A stretch of DNA of 64,000 nt from Ottelia alismoides (taxonomy: Eukaryota; Streptophyta; Magnoliopsida; Alismatales; Hydrocharitaceae): the NCBI GenBank assembly GCA_037367405.1, contig JAZKJV010006950.1, forward strand, positions 124,001 through 188,000. The letters are read 5' to 3'. Every line of letters begins with the position of its first letter. Positions within the stretch are counted from its first letter, which is position 1. The position numbers and the translations under genes were made by a program. Of the stretch, positions 10,985 to 23,083 are shown piece after piece. The notes beneath the pieces were generated by a model, which saw only the letters and a program-made list of their open reading frames with translations, did no database searches and was not told the origin of the DNA.

Positions 10985-13855
10985 TGACGAGTCCGATATT
11001 TGCTTGTTAAGAAGTTGTTTTTTATATTGTCATTCATGTTAAAATGATTGAGTCGTTCGTTGTAGGCAGCAATCGGAATCGATCAAGAAAATAACCACGA
11101 AAATTTAATCAATTTTAATCAAGTGGTTTTATGTTTATTTTACTTTGGCAAGTCCCAAGGTCGAACACAAGGAGGCAAAGGAACAACCTAGAATTATGTC
11201 TATCAAAAATCGTGCATGGTTTTTGAGGCGGTCTTTTTTTTGTAATTTTTAATGCAATAAAGGATGCAACATGTAATTTTGGCCTATTTTAGGGACTAAA
11301 ATATCAACTATGTTCAAATGATGTCCGAAAAATGTGAAATTTGGCCACAATGCAAAATATGATGAAATGAATGCACTATAAATTTTTTAGAATTTTTGGA
11401 TGCAATATGAGATTTTTATGAATTTTTAAATGCAAACAGAGTGAATTTCAATATTTAATTATAATAAATATTAAACCTACTTATTTTCAAGGAATACAAT
11501 TATCTAAGATCTATACTAGGTAATGGATCTTAGAAAAATCCTAAACCTCGAAAATGTGAGATCTAATACCTCCTAAAAATCAAATACTGAAATATGCAAA
11601 ATGATTTTTATAGAGCAAACTATGCATGCAAATGCAAGTTTTTTTGGGCACAATGTTAAGCACAATTAATCCTACAATATTTGATTTTTCGGGATTTTTA
11701 GAGTAATGGTTAATCAAATACAAATTTAATAGCACAAACTAGGCAAAATTCACAATTTTCTACAAAATAATGAATTATTAATTAACCACTAATCACAAAA
11801 ATAACCACAATATGTCAATACATAGAGAACTAAATGAGAAACATCATGCTATTTTTTAATAATAAATAAATGTCATGTAGAGTCCGAAATAACTGGGGAA
11901 CACAGGGGTAGAATTACAATAAATAAAATAAATAAAATACAAGGGGGACTGATTTGTAATTACTAAGAATCCTGGGGGTTTTCTACAATTTCACCAGAGG
12001 TCACGTGTCAAGCACGTGACCCTGGAGCTCTGGACTTTTATGCCAATAATAGGAACATTGGGGGCTTCTACACAATTTACCCACGCGGTCTTAGCATGTG
12101 ACCCGTAGGGATGATGAAGGCGTTGTCGTCCCCCAGCCCTCATGTGCTACGCACGTGGTGGGGGTCTCAGGGTACGTGCTCGATGGTGGAGAGGTGGAGT
12201 AGCGACCGGCGTGGCTAGCCGGGGAGATAGCCCAGCCACTGGTGGTGAAGTGGAGAGGCGGAGGCGCCAACTTGGTCGATGACGCACGGCGGTTGCGAAG
12301 CCCACTAGCGAGGCGGAGGCGCTGATCGGCGTTGGCAGAAGGCGGTCGACGTCGTGGCTGGAGACGAAGGCTCGGAGGCGGTGCTGCGGAGTCGTAGCGG
12401 TAATCAGAGACGTAACGGTAGTCGGAGAAGGCTGATGGAGTCGGTGGTGGAGTCATTGTCAGAGGCTCGGCGTAGGAGGTGGAGCTGGGGTTGTACGGGT
12501 GAAGACGTCACCGCTGCAACGAGGACCTAAGATCCTCTGATCTCACCGGAGAGACATGACGATGCTATCACCACCATCGAGACTTCACGCTATCAACGGA
12601 TGAGGGAACGAGGACGGCGACGATGCTTCTTAAATAAGATGGAGGGAGGTCGTCCTTGGAAGGAGTTGACGGAGATGAGGCTGAGATTTGAGGGAGATCG
12701 GTGACAGCGAGATATGCGGAGGTGGTTGGCCGCGAGAGACGCGGAGGCGGCGGTTGCGAGGTCAACGACGATGGGCGAAGTCGAGGGCGGAGATTGCAGG
12801 ATTTGGGCAGTAGTTAATTGGGACAAAAGATGGGAGGCTGACAACGACCTTTGGGCCGTCCAATCAGGTGATGATCGGATGGCCCAGACTCAGCCACATG
12901 GCTCTTAAGTGGGGATGGGAGCGGAGCACGTTCCTGGGAGGCACGTGCGACGCACGTGCGGTGCCTTTTAAATAATTTTTTTATAAAATGAATAAATAAA
13001 AAGACCAAAAATGGCTGACTTTGTAAAATCAAAAATAAATAGCAAATGACCTCGGATCGAAAAAGTTTCTTCATGAAAATTGCTCGTCACGATGACATCT
13101 ACAACTTTCATGAGGACGTCAAAACCAAAATCGATCAAATGCAAAAAGTGAGTTTTTGGGGTATCCCATATACATAGAATAGCTATATTTTTGAGTTTTG
13201 TATTTTTTTGTCATTTTTAAACTAGATAAAAAATCCGGAAAAATATGGAAAAATCAAATATAAATAAAGACACATTAATATAAGTTTTTTTGTATTTTTT
13301 AATTGAGAAAATATGTACATAAAATATCAGGTCAAAAACCGCTAAAATACACAATGTACAAAAGAGGCCCAAAATACAACTTTCACTTATGAGCTCTGAT
13401 TCACTTGAACTTGATCTTGTTTTGAAGGTGATTGAATGTACATTAGTTCAAAAGTGAGTAGGATTAAAATGGACACTGGATGGGGAAGATATAAGGTTTT
13501 TAGTCCGGAAATCCTGAAATTAGGGTTTGGGTTTTTTGGTACACTTATTTGGGTTGATTATTTTTTTTGTATTTTTCATTTATTCTTGTTAGTGATATGT
13601 ACATAGTGGAGGTCGTTTTGGAACCTTCAGAGTTAGCATGAAGGAGTTAAAAATTAGGGAAGTTAGGCTATTTACAGTTCAGTTTTTGCTGAGATTTTTG
13701 GCTTCTTATTTTGTGCAAATATAATGGATAAAATGCAATTCTTATGAAAACATGCATGAATGATAATTATGCAGAATAAATGCAGAAATGCTGATGATTT
13801 TGAGGGAATTGAGCTTAATAAATGAGATTTAGAGTGATGAATCCGAGATTCATCA
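10985..13855 (-). repeat. F 3' LTR (2871 bp)
   Basis: In element orientation it starts TGATGAATCTCGGATTCATCA, itself a palindrome, just after the PPT, and ends GGACTCGTCA. A GC-rich centre (12070-12910) lies between AT-rich arms. Open frames in the GC-rich part are compositional. Relative to the right LTR it has lost a 57-bp segment near 13020. Confidence 0.88.
11999..12021. other. CACGTG hairpin in F 3' LTR
   Basis: Arms GGTCACGTG and CACGTGACC surround the loop TCAAG. The right LTR has the same arms at 20659-20681 with the loop changed to CCAAG, so the stem is kept. Confidence 0.8.
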
Positions 13856-13868
13856 TCCCCCTATACTT
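13856..13868 (-). promoter_or_regulatory. Polypurine tract of F
   Basis: On the minus strand AAGTATAGGGGGA immediately precedes the LTR start TGATGAATC. Near-copies of this motif recur in an array at 15135-15470. Confidence 0.85.
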
Positions 13869-15717
13869 AAACCATGCTCGTCTCTGAGCATCAGAAAGAA
13901 ATGCCATGTAGTGAAATGAGATTGGGATCCATACCAAGACCATGAACTGAAGGTGAAAATGAAACTAGAGTCAACCTTTGGATTATTAGTGTGGTGGAAC
14001 TTCTATGAGACTTAGAATTTTAAAATCAACAGCCCTCAAGTTCTATACATCATTATTTACAGTTTCAGCTCAGAAGTCATCTTAGATCAATCCTCTTCCC
14101 AAAGTATACCCTATGAACATTGAACAACCGACTCAGGTGTGTGAAAGATTTTAGCTCTTCCCATCCATAATGTCGAACTACCATGCTCCTCTCCTCTCCA
14201 GTAACTCATCCTCGGGGAGTCAGGTATTTCCTTCTAAGGTCTGTCGCGTTGTGTTCACAATCGAATTGGGGGAGAAATTAGAAGAAGGGGAAAAGAACTG
14301 GAGGTTGGCCAGTGTAGTCACCTCTCCTTGTGAAGCTGGCCAGTGTAGCAGAGTCTCCACCAAGATCTGCATGTTTTCTTGAAGCTTGGACCTTTTTGGT
14401 CAGATATTTATTTGGTAGTAGCTTATTTGTATTTAGATTTTTGGAGGCTATGCTTGGATCTTATTGTGCATCTACGGATATAGAATCTTTTTGTTCCGTA
14501 CATTTTTGGGATCTTAGAAAAAATTGTGCCCAACCGTCCATCCCTTTTCCGAAGCTTTATTTCAACTCGTACTCCGTTCTTTAGATTTCCACGCTACCAG
14601 AAAAGAGACTCACAAAGTCTTCTAACATCCTGTCTGAGAAGTGCATAGTGCGAGAGTACAAATTAATTCCCTATTCCAGAGTTGTACCCGGAATGAAGAG
14701 ACCAGGTTAGACACTAAGAGTCAAATGTTGTACATTGTCATGTGAACTTAAAGAATTAAGTCAAAGATCTGAAGCTCTTAAAATCCTATTTCTCGGTGAA
14801 GTTCCTATGAAAATTAGGTGGATTAAGGTCAAGTCCAGACCACTCTCGGTTTCTTCTCACAACTCGGTTCAGAGCCCAATGACTTTTCACAGATGCAGAT
14901 GAATGCGATGCTGGATGAAGTGCAGGTGTGTGAAATGCGGACACAAAGATTTTTTATGCAAGAGATTTTTTTATGCAAAAATGAATAAGAAGCCATTTTC
15001 AAAATTTTTTGGGCAAAGTCAGTGTTAGCAGAAAAATCCTCTTTTTTTCAAATTAATTACCACCCCGTAAATACAAATAGACTTGCGCGAAAGAACGAGA
15101 TATGGGTAAAATATATACAAAGTATATATACAGACCCCCCTATACTTAGCGAGTGTTGTGTCCTCAGAGCACAAGAAGTCAAAAGAAGACATATCTCAGG
15201 CTAAGCGGCAGAGAGTGAAAAATTTATATACAATTGTCCGCCCCCCTATACTTAGACTTGTGAACAATCTAAGTATAGAAGAAGAGCGCAAAAGAGGCGG
15301 TCAGGATGTGTAAATGAGGAGAGTATATAGAGGTGAATGTCGGATCCCTCTATACTTAGGCTCTGGTCATCCTAAGTGTAGGAGAAGGGTGGAAATGGAG
15401 TGGTCGAGAAGAAAAAAATGTGATGAGAGAAATGGTATATATATATGGCATCGGTCCCCCCTATACTTAAGCCTTGGCCAAAGTAGAGGAAGAAGCTGTA
15501 CAAGGAGATCGATGTGGTCGGGAGGGAGGGTGGGTAGCCGATGATTAAGGTGGTTATCGGTTGATCTTCTTGCGATACTGTGATGGGAGATCAGAATAAC
15601 GAGACGGAGATAAAGCATATGATTCCCAACTATTATCAATGTCATCCTCAGAAAAATCATGATGGATAGTGGATGAATTATTTGAGTCAGATGAAAGATA
15701 CATCATCAGAATTATCC
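13869..15717 (-). other. F 3' untranslated region
   Basis: About 1.85 kb lies between the last coding remnant and the PPT. No conserved protein is visible on either strand; short open frames here do not resemble known domains. The stretch 15135-15475 carries the hairpin/PPT-like array listed separately. Confidence 0.65.
15135..15475 (-). repeat. Diverged ~105-bp array of PPT-like hairpins
   Basis: CCCCCCTATACTTAG or close variants start at 15135, 15241, 15345 and 15455 (spacings 106, 104 and 110). In the second and third units the motif is followed by its own inverted copy, for example CTATACTTAG...CTAAGTATAG, giving stem-loops with loops of about 11-13 nt. On the minus strand the motif reads CTAAGTATAGGGGG, like the functional PPT at 13856-13868. 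The sequence between motifs is diverged. Confidence 0.85.
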
Positions 15718-18158
15718 TCAGAGGAGTAGTATTCGAAAGTGGACATACTCCAAATATTCATATTTTTGTTTCTTCAATTGTTTCCTCAGAATTCGTTCCT
15801 TCTTTGGGTCAATCGGCTTGTCCTCGGATGAATACTCAGAAGCACCGGTCTCAGTCAGCTCATACAAAATAATTCCATTGTACTTGAAGAGGGCAGGAGC
15901 ATTAGCTTTGGATGAATAGTAGTTAGGAACGAGAGTTGTCCAACGAGAATTGAATTTTGGATCCTTGCGAAGATATGGCTTCAGAGCTGCCGAACAGACT
16001 TCACTCATGTAGACTACCTTTTCCGGACCTGATGAGGGATCATCAGCTAATTCCTCTTCCGAAAGGTCAAAGGTGACTCTCTTTTTATTTCCTAGTGAAG
16101 GTGTCGGTTCACTTGAATATCCAGATGAGTAGCCATTGGAATTCTTCTCCTTAGTTGGTGGGTGGCCTGCGTGTTTGTTCTTGGTCTTCTGAATGTTGGT
16201 GCACTCTGATTTGGGGTGATTTAATCAAGGTAGTCAGAATAGGATGACCCAGGGTGTGCCCATGCATAAGTTTCTGGATCATATGATTCATGTATTTGAT
16301 TCTCCATGGTAAGAGCGGCCGGGAACAGAGCAGGGGGGAGATTCTCTAAATCAAGAGTCTCATCAACAACCGCTATCTCAGGTGTAGCAGCGAGGTAGGG
16401 CTCTTCTACCTCTTCATGGTTGCGGTTGTCGGGGACTTCGTGGGTTTCCTCAGAAGATCTTGGTTCCTCAAACACTTGGTCCGATCTAAGTGCTTTCAAT
16501 GCTTTAAAATTAGTTTCTCGAGACACACAATCAATAATTGCTTTAGCCAATGCTAAGAACGACTTTTTGAGAATGACTGGAGACTAGGTGAATTCTCCGT
16601 GATGCTTAATATGAATGATCGTGAATTCTACTTTTAGCGGAGCACCTTGGAATTTCATGATGATAGAAATAGTTCCTCTCGGCCTCTTTGTCGATTGGTC
16701 TACCAATTGAACAATCTCTCGTAGCTTCTGAATTGTTCCGAGTTTAAGTTCGTGAAATACATAGGTTGGGAGGATATTGATCGGTGAATCGTCATCAATT
16801 CGAGCATGGGTGAAAATCGTGTCTTTGATTTCATGGTCAAATCTGGGCAACAGCTTCACTATGCGGCTCTTGGTTTTTCTTCTCAACACAAAGGAGGAGG
16901 CCATTGACAAGATATGTCTTTCAGTCTTTGTTCTAATCCTTCCTGACTTTTTGATCATTAATTTGTCCATCACAAATCTTTTAAGGTTGGGAAGTGTTTA
17001 ATGGCCTTTATAAAGGGAAATTTAAACATCAAGTGTTTTTCCAGTGCTTTCCGTATAGTCGGATCCAAATTCCTCATATCTTCTTTAGTCTCATTTTTTA
17101 TGAAATTTTCTGGATTTTCGATTTTTTGTAGTTTTCAAGTATTTCAATTTTTTGGTATTTTCTGTGTGGTGTGGTGATGTGGTGTAATCATTTCTAGGGG
17201 AATAATATGCAGAAGTGATATTATCAGAATCATCCCTAGGTTCCTGAATATCTTCAAAATTCTCAATCTCAAATCCAATCATTTCCTCGTTCATATTAAT
17301 GTCCAAGCCACCATAGAATGAGGTTAATCGGTCGGTGAATTTTTGCAATATACCCTCCATTAATTCAAATCTTTTATTTATCCTCGAAATATCATCCTCA
17401 AAAATTTGTTCATGATCACTCACAGGAGCAGTCTATGTGTGTTTTTACGATTCAATAATTTCATCTTCCATTTTCCTATATGTGCTAGGAGAGGAGTCTC
17501 TTGGAATATCTAATATATGATCATTGTTTTCAGAAAATATCTCAATAATTATGGAAGGCGGCTGCTCACATGATCCAGACATGTGGAGTTGGTCCGAGTA
17601 AAATTTATTCCTTTGATCATGAGTGGTCGGATCTTGGTATGGTGGAGTCAGCATACAGGGTTCCTGTGTTTCTATGTAGTCAGTCCAGTCCTCTGTATGA
17701 TTGTCATGTCTGAAAAGGGGGTTGTCATGGTCAATCCAAGATGATGATTATTCATTAGTGTTCCAGGGCAGGGTCGATGAAAGAGGTGAAGAAGTGTTCA
17801 ATTTGATCATGTGGTTATCATCTCACATGAATGAAGGATTGACATTCACCGAATAAGAAGGATGAATTGTATGATCGGCGTAGAAAGGATTGATATATGA
17901 AGAAGTGGAGACCTCAATCAGTTGTTGGTTTGTCAGGTTCGAAAACAAAGGGTTGTCATTCATGAAGCAAATCGTATTTGTGGATAGTGTTGGTGTTTGA
18001 GAGTCCCTTGTTGAAGTTGGAGGAGGTGTTTTGGGTCTAACCGATACAAATTCATTTTCATAGTATAGTTCCGATGGATCTTTGGATAAATGTTTGGTCA
18101 TTTTTGAAAGAGTTGAAAGAAATGATGGGTTGGATCTACAATTTGGAAAAAGTTTCAT
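15718..18158 (-). pseudogene. F gag/protease-like coding remnant
   Basis: Open stretches 18158-17823, 17654-17445, 17423-17091, 16973-16584 and 16550-16221 all fall in one minus-strand frame separated by stop codons; 16008-15718 is in another frame, so a frameshift lies between. The 16973-16584 part contains SPINILPTYVFHELKLG followed by a block ending STKRPRG. This resembles the Athila-type retropepsin region, with the D-S/T-G site not intact (D-D-D-S in its place). The 17423-17091 part is charged and may be helical (RINKRFELMEGILQKF). The 16550-16221 part is acidic. The last part (NSRWTTLVPNYYSS) is not recognised. No zinc knuckle, RT or integrase follows. The element would need proteins from elsewhere to move. 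Confidence 0.7.
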
Positions 18159-19625
18159 GATGAGATTTAAATCAAGAAAGATAGAGATGATTGTATGGGA
18201 TAGTCAAAAGAATTTTTATCAAATGTGCAGCTTTGGATCTTTGGTATCGGTTCATGCACACCAATGCAAACACAAATCAAACCCCGGGTTCACCAACTCA
18301 CACAATGAAGCCGTAAGATTTCAGCTATTATCTTTTCAATTTTAGTCAGTGATAAATCAATCTTGGAAAATATTTAAGCGATCTGCTAGGTGACGAAATT
18401 TTCTTAAAGACTGTCCCGAGTTCGTACGACTAGTTGCATCTACCTTCAGCCAGTATAGGTGTAAGTACGGACCGTAAAACGGCTACTCTTTGTGCTTAAG
18501 CACGGAGCCTTACGTAGTGTCCTTTAAACCACCCACTCTGCTAAGGAAGTCCAGACCGGATACCGACTACCTGTATTCCTCACTGAGAAGTAGCTAATCG
18601 TTTTTTAAATCAGTAGTTTGAATGAAAATGTCAGAGCTTGGTTCTAACCTTAAGTGTAGTCTCTCTCTCATTCAGAAAAATAAAAACAATCCAAGGTCGG
18701 GGTTGCTCTCCCGCAAAAATTCTTGATTTTATGGGTTCTTAAGATCGACTATATTTAGCTGTTCAATTTCAATTAGGTGATCACTGAAGAATTTAAATGA
18801 GCACAAAAATACGTCTACGTCCAGTCCCAATTTCCTTTAAATTTATGTGATAAAACAAGAGGGAGGAGTTCGGGAAAAGTCGATGCACGTAAAAACAATG
18901 ATGTATGCTCAGTTAGAAGACTTATAGTACTTCCTGGCAATCTCCATGTGGGATGCAATACAGAATTGAAAAATTATTCTAAATGAATGCATGCCGATGA
19001 AAAACGCACCTAAGCAGAAAGTTCTATTAGCGGGAAAGAATTGAGTTAAATTTTGGCTAAGTTGAACGATCTATGTGCGTCTCAGTTAATGTCCAGTGTG
19101 GCCTTAGATCCTACGAGCACAATCAAAAATATAAATGCTCTGAGAGCCATATGTGCAGATCTATCCTAGTTGCCACTCAAGTCGGGCCCCACCCTCACCG
19201 GAGAGTAAAATAGGCCACGACACACCACAGAAAAGTTCAAGGTATTTTTACATGTACGAGAGTCCAAACGGACACCACTATAAATGAGCAATTAAATAAA
19301 ATTGCATAAATTAAAAACCTAGACTCTATGCTCTCTCCTGACTCGACTCGATCTTAAATTAATTGCAGCTTTTTCGGATGTCGATGAAGATGCTTCGGTT
19401 TCTTGAAAAACCGCTCCACGTATGCCGGGAAACTCGTAAGAAAAATAAGAGAGATTTGTGTAAGAGAGTGACTCAGAAAATAATCAAAAATAAAATAAGC
19501 GAAATAAATGCTGAAAAATAAATGCAGGAATAAAATGGTATTTACAATGAAAAATCCGTGGGTCAGACTAACCGAATGCGGAAAACCGAATAAGAAATTT
19601 CAAAACACAAAACTAAGTCGTTTGC
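18159..19625 (-). other. F 5' leader
   Basis: About 1.5 kb between PBS and coding remnant, with no domain visible on either strand. Long leaders are usual for Athila/Tat elements. Confidence 0.6.
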
Positions 19626-19643
19626 TCCCCGGCAACGACGCCA
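19626..19643 (-). promoter_or_regulatory. Primer-binding site of F
   Basis: The minus strand reads TGGCGTCGTTGCCGGGGA, one base from the TGGCGCCGTTGCCGGGGA site common in plant Athila/Tat gypsy elements. It lies two bases inside the right LTR, which fixes the element's orientation. Confidence 0.9.
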
Positions 19644-19645
19644 TC

Positions 19646-22548
19646 TAACGAGTCTGATATTCGCTTGTTAAGAAGTTGTTTTTTATATTGTCGTTCGTGT
19701 TAAAATGATTGAGTCATTCGTTGTAGGCGGCAATCGGAATCGGTCAAGAAAATAACCACGGAAATTTAATCAATTTTAATCAAGTGGTTTTATGTTTAAT
19801 TTACTTGGGGAAGTCCCAAGGTCGAACACAAGGAGGCAAAGGAACAACCTAGAATTTTATCTATCAAAAATCGTACATGGTTTTTGAGGTCGTCTTTTTT
19901 TGTAATTTTTAATGCAATAAAGGATGCAACATGTAGTTTTGGCCTATATTAGGGACTAAAATATCAATTACGTTCAAATGATATCTGAAAAATGTGAATT
20001 TGGCCACAATGCAAAATATGATGAAATGAATGCACTATAAAGTTTTTGGAATTTTTGGATGCAATATGAATTTTTTATGATTTTTTAAATGCAAACGGAG
20101 TGAATTTCAGTATTTAATTATTTTAAATATTAAACCTACTTATTTTCAAAGAATAAAATTATCTAAGATCTATCACTAGGTAGTGGATCTTAGAAAAATC
20201 CTAAACATTGAAAATGTGAGATCTAATACCTATTAAAAATCAAATATTGAAATATGCAAAATGATTTTTAGAGAGAAAACTATGCATGCAAATGCAATTT
20301 TTTTGGGCACAGTGTTAAGCACAAATAATCGTATAAATATGATTTTTCAAGATTTTTAGAGCAATGGTTAATAAAATACCAATTTAATAGCATAAACTGA
20401 GCAAAATTCCCAATTTTCTACAAAAAAATGAATTATTAATTAACCATTAATCACAAAAACAACCACCATATGTCAATACGTAGAGAATTAAATGAGAAAC
20501 ATCATGCTATTTTTTTAATAATAAATAAATGTCATGTAGAGGTCCGAAATCACTGGGGAACACAAGGGTAGAATTGCAATAAATAAAATAAATAAAATGC
20601 AAGGGGGACTGATTTATAATTACCAAGAATCCTAGGGGTTTTCTGCAATTTCACCAGAGGTCACGTGCCAAGCACGTGACCCTGGAGATCCGGACTTTTA
20701 TGCCAATAAGAGGAACACCGGGGGCTTCTATGCGATTTACCCACGCGGTCACGTGCACAGCATGTGACCCATGGGGATGATGAAGGTGCTGCCATCCCCC
20801 CGCCCTCACGTGCTATGCACGTGGCGGGGGTCTCGGAGTACGTGCCCGGTGGTGGAGAGGTGGAGTGGCGACCGACGTAGCTAGCTGGGGAGATATCCCG
20901 ACCATTGGCGGTGAAGTGGAGAGGCGGAGGCACCGGCTTGGTCGATGACGCACGACGATTGAGAAGCCCCCTAGTGAGGCGGAGGCGCTGACTGGCGTTG
21001 GCGGAAGGCGGTCGACGTCGTGGCTGGAGACGAAGGCTCGAAGGCGGTGTTGCGGAGTCGTAGCGGTAATCAAAGACGTAACGGTGGTCGAAGAAGGCTG
21101 ATGGAGTCGGTGGTGGATTCGTTGTTGGAGGCTCGACGCAGGAGGCGGAGCTGGGGCAGTACGGGCGAAGATGTCGCCGTTGCAATGAGGACCTGAGATC
21201 CTCGGATCTCTCCGGAGAGACACGACAATGCTGTCACCACCGTCAAGACTTCACGCTATCGGCGGATGAGGAAACGAGGACGACGATGATGCTTCTTAAA
21301 TAGAATGGAGGGAGGTCGTCCTTGGAAGGAGTTGAAGGAGATGAGGCCGAGATTTGAGGGAGATCGGTGACGACGAGATATGCGGAGGTGGTTGGCCGCG
21401 AGAGATGAGGAGGCGGCGGTTACGAGGTCAACGGCGATGGGCGAAGTCGAGGGCGGAGAGTGCGGGATTTGGGCGGTAGTCGATTGGGATAGGAGATGAG
21501 AGGTTGATGGTGACCTTTGGGCCGTCCGATCGGGCGATGATCGGAAGGCCCAGACTCAGCCACATGGCGCTTAAGTGAAGATGGGAGTAGGGAACGCGGG
21601 ACACACGTGCGGTGCCTTTTAATTAATTTTTTTATGAAAGGAATAAATAAAAAGATCAAAAATGGTTGACACGTGGCGGCCTCTGGGGCTGCCACATGTC
21701 AGCACCGTAAAATTCCGAGAATAAAGACTTTGTAAAATCAAAAATAAATAGCAAATGACCTCAGATCGAAAAAATTTCATGAAAATTGCTAGTCGCGATG
21801 ATATCTAAAACTTTCATGAAGACATCAATACCAAAATCGATCAAATGCACAAAGTGAGTTTTTGGGTATCTCATATACATAGAATACCTATATTTTTGGG
21901 TTTTGTACTTTTTGTCATTTTTAAACCAGATAAAAAATCCATAAAAAATACGGAAAAATCAAATATAAATAAAGACACCTTAATCTAATTTTTTTTGGAT
22001 TTTTATTAATTGAGAAAATATGTACATAAAATATCAGGTCAAAAAACGCTAAAATAGACGATGTACAAAAGAGGCCTAAAACCCAACTTTCACATATGAG
22101 CTCCGAGTCACTTGAACTTGGTCTTGTTTTAAAGGTGATTGAATGTACGTTAGTTCAAAAGTGATAGGATTAAAACAGACACTGGATGGGGAAGATATGA
22201 GGTTTTTAGTCCGGAAATCCTGAAACTAGGGTTTGGATTTTTGGTACACTTATTTAGGTTGATTAGTTTTTTGTATTTTTCATTTATTCTTGTTAGTGAT
22301 ATGTACATAGTGGAGGTGGTTTTGGATCATTTGGAGTTAGCATGAAGGAGTTAAAAATTAGGGAAATTAGGCCATTTACAGGTCAGTTTTGGCTGAGATA
22401 TTTGGTTCCTTATTTTGTGCAGATATAATGGATAAAATGCAATTCTTATGAAAACATGCATGAATGCTAATTATGCATAATAAATGCAGAAATACTGATA
22501 ATTTTGAGGGAATTGAGCTTAATAAATGAGATCTAGAGTGATGAATCA
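19646..22548 (-). repeat. F 5' LTR (about 2.9 kb)
   Basis: Homologous throughout to 10985-13855. In element orientation it starts TGATTCATCA, shorter than the partner's palindromic TGATGAATC...GATTCATCA start, as if the palindrome had collapsed, and ends AGACTCGTTA next to the PBS. A GC-rich centre lies at 20650-21620. It retains a 57-bp hairpin-bearing segment (about 21670-21726) that the other LTR lacks. Confidence 0.85.
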
Positions 22549-23083
22549 GTCAAAGAGTACTCTACAAAAGGTAACCACACATCTTGTGGTGTGTGAATCG
22601 TCCTGAGTTCCTTCACCACCTTCTTCAACTATTGCGCTGCCTTATCTGGGGTCCATTTGCCCTCACACTTGGTCACATTAGCTTGATGATATAATTAAAA
22701 ATCAATTGATTCCTATGTATGGCAAAGTGGTTGTACACTATATCATCTGTAAAAGGTACAAGATCCTGCTCCTAGCCATGATCTCCATCATCTGCTCCAT
22801 GTGTCGGTATCCCCTCAGGCAGTACACCTAATTGAGTCTATTGAATATCCACGGACTAAGGCTGCTCCTGTGGTGTTCCATCCAGAGAGGGATGGCAGGT
22901 GAAGTCAGATAGCTCCTCGAAGCTCATATCTATATCGGTCTGTCTATCAACTATCTATGTCTGCTGGTCCAAGATCCGATCCTATTGGCCCCTCATAGCA
23001 GTTTGTTGTTGCTGAAAGTCTGTAAGTGCGGTCAATATACGCTCAAAGTGATCTGCCATCTCCTGGCCAGCCCTAGATGTCAT
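22549..23083 (-). pseudogene. Gypsy E gag N-terminal remnant
   Basis: On the minus strand an ATG at 23083-23081 opens MTSRAGQEMADHFERILTAL followed by a glutamine run. A gag-like frame then continues with many stops to the F insertion at 22548. The start is chosen because it opens the only frame with gag-like composition next to a leader. The gag C-terminus is expected beyond F near 10980, where only scrambled text remains before the protease remnant. Confidence 0.6.

Larger units (their letters stand above)
10985..22548 (-). mobile_element. Athila/Tat-like gypsy element F, lacking RT/RH/IN
   Basis: Two direct LTRs (10985-13855 and 19646-22548) enclose a 5.8 kb interior. The PBS is next to the right LTR and the PPT next to the left one, so the element reads on the minus strand. 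The interior holds a decayed coding stretch with a protease-like block but no trace of reverse transcriptase, RNase H or integrase that I can find. The LTRs differ at several percent of positions by eye and at a 57-bp indel, so the insertion is old. It interrupts gypsy E. The flanks GTCTC (left) and GTCAA (right) match at only three bases, so the target duplication is decayed or lost. Confidence 0.85.

Noticed and set aside
10985..11200. Repeat at 10985 and 19646 considered a segmental duplication
   Set aside because: PBS, PPT and orientation show them to be the two LTRs of one element.
20661..21223. Overlapping minus-strand open frames of 174 and 136 codons
   Set aside because: They lie in the GC-rich centre of the F 5' LTR, are Pro/Ser/Arg-rich in two frames at once, and are broken in the partner LTR. 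The openness is compositional.
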